DNA of 51,684 bases, taken from Streptomyces adustus (GTDB taxonomy: Bacteria; Actinomycetota; Actinomycetes; Streptomycetales; Streptomycetaceae). The number at the start of each line of letters is the position of its first letter. The first letter of the stretch is position 1. The position numbers and the translations under genes are program-made. The notes beneath the pieces are model-generated. The model was not told the origin of the DNA and did not search any database. It saw only the letters and a list, made by a program, of their open reading frames with translations. The stretch lies in the NCBI RefSeq assembly GCF_009377175.1, contig NZ_VJZD01000039.1, forward strand, positions 1 to 51,684. The letters are read 5' to 3'. Positions 50,859 to 51,684 of this stretch are shown piece by piece.

Positions 50859-51684
50859 GCGGCGACCTTCGCCGCGGTTCCCCGGTTCTCTCCTCCGAAC
50901 CCCGGCGGACCGTGCACGCCGACTCGGGGAGACGGCTGGGAGCGGCCCACCCACGGGAGGAAGGACCGACCGACCTCCGACTCGTACCGCCCGCTCTCGC
51001 GGCCTGGGCGACGGCCGCGCTGACCCTGGACGCACCGACGGGACAGGTCGTCGCCATCGTGGTCGCGGGACTGTCCCTGGGCGGCGCGCTCCTGCTGACC
51101 CGCAGGCTCACCGGAGTCGGCCGGCGCACACCCGGACCGGACACCGCAGGGCGGTGTACACCGGGTCGGGACATCGTCGGCCGACTTGCGTCCGGACGGG
51201 ACACAGCCGGTCAAGGGGAGTCAGGATCGCGCACCTGGCCGCGGGCGACGCTCGCCGCCGTGCTGCTGTGTGTGGCGGCGGCCGCGGCTTCGGCCGGGCT
51301 GCACGGGGCGGATCTGCGCCGGGGACCGGTTCCGGCGCTGGCGCGGCAGTACGCCACCGTCACCGCCGAGGTCGAGATCACCTCGGACCCGCGGCTCTTC
51401 GGACCTCGTGTCAGAGGTGATCGCGCGGCGCCGGTCTCCGCGCTGATCGAGGCCGAAGTGCGCGGGGTGGAGCAGGCGGGCGGGGCGATGGTGTCGACCC
51501 GGACGCCGGTCCTGGTGATCGTCGACGTCCGCGCGGGTCGCGCCCGGCCGGGACGGGGTGACGGTTCGGACGGGTCGCCCGGACCGGGCCGTACGGACAC
51601 GCGGGACGACTCGCAGGGCCAAGGCCAGGGCCAGGTTGTCGGTACGCCAGGGTCCGGGTCCGGGGCCGGGCAAGAGGCCGGGGC
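50855..51684 (+). CDS. comEC: ComEC-like DNA channel protein, 5' part only
   Basis: GTG 50855 overlaps the comEA stop (GTGA), and the frame stays open to the window end (276 codons, incomplete). It begins MSGDLRRGSPVLSSEPRRTV, then two hydrophobic segments (PALAAWATAALTLDAP / VVAIVVAGLSLGGALLL) and a third (ATLAAVLLCVAAAAASAGLH). A Gly/Arg/Thr-rich repetitive loop (RTPGPDTAGR, CTPGRDIVGR, LASGRDTAGQ) separates them. After the third comes the start of the outer DUF4131-like domain (ATVTAEVEITSDPRLF), interrupted by a Gly/Ser/Gln-rich stretch. The competence domain lies beyond the window. The call rests on position after comEA plus this layout. Confidence 0.82.
   Translation, partial: MSGDLRRGSPVLSSEPRRTVHADSGRRLGAAHPREEGPTDLRLVPPALAAWATAALTLDAPTGQVVAIVVAGLSLGGALLLTRRLTGVGRRTPGPDTAGRCTPGRDIVGRLASGRDTAGQGESGSRTWPRATLAAVLLCVAAAAASAGLHGADLRRGPVPALARQYATVTAEVEITSDPRLFGPRVRGDRAAPVSALIEAEVRGVEQAGGAMVSTRTPVLVIVDVRAGRARPGRGDGSDGSPGPGRTDTRDDSQGQGQGQVVGTPGSGSGAGQEAG

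Overview
The window is from a high-GC actinobacterial chromosome, almost certainly Streptomyces. Third codon positions are overwhelmingly G/C, TTA codons are very rare, and the housekeeping order rplU-rpmA-obg ... proB ... proA ... nadD-LCP-rsfS-histidine phosphatase ... leuS ... degV-comEA-comEC is the actinobacterial one. All calls come from reading the sequence and from knowledge of the families; no database search was possible.

Region 1 (1-13.7 kb) is an accessory surface/toxin island: a secreted FG-GAP repeat protein with two TTA codons in its signal peptide, a secreted two-LamG-domain protein, and a 2319-residue RHS/YD-repeat protein ending in an autocleaving HINT domain and a 129-residue C-terminal tip with a permuted papain-like His...Cys pattern. 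A small candidate immunity gene follows directly. Behind it lies a second, diverged copy of the RHS hairpin and signal-peptide leader, fused to an unrelated frameshifted remnant, which looks like a displaced cassette.

Region 2 (13.7-17.9 kb) is rplU-rpmA (with a structured leader), obg and a Tat-exported PhoD-type phosphatase carrying a TTA codon.

Region 3 (18.7-25.4 kb) is a wall glycopolymer cluster between obg and proB: a fused cytidylyltransferase/SDR enzyme (CDP-ribitol type), a CDP-polyol phosphotransferase (TagF type), a family 2 glycosyltransferase and, on the opposite strand, a polysaccharide pyruvyl transferase. Together these could build, glycosylate and pyruvylate a polyol-phosphate wall polymer. 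From memory the equivalent S. coelicolor interval is linked to spore-wall glycopolymers.

Region 4 (25.6-36.6 kb) holds proB, a small unknown protein, proA, two paralogous single-pass membrane proteins, an M48 metalloprotease, two very small membrane proteins, nadD, an LCP/LytR_C protein that seems to lack the usual catalytic arginines, rsfS and a GpgP-like phosphatase.

Region 5 (36.7-41.2 kb) is bounded by two identical tRNA-Ala(GGC) genes. Between them are an XRE-family regulator divergent from an MFS exporter, two tiny zinc-ribbon proteins and a GT87 membrane glycosyltransferase.

Region 6 (41.4-51.7 kb) contains a translationally coupled pair, a ferric-reductase-like cytochrome b and a NuoF-like flavoprotein fused to a ferredoxin, then leuS behind a leucine leader peptide and attenuator, a coiled-coil membrane protein, degV, comEA (with a TTA codon) and the 5' part of comEC. 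Several genes (proA, both paralogous membrane proteins, the leuS leader peptide, degV, comEA) have a TAnnnT-like -10 box 6-7 bases before the start codon, so they are probably read from leaderless mRNAs.
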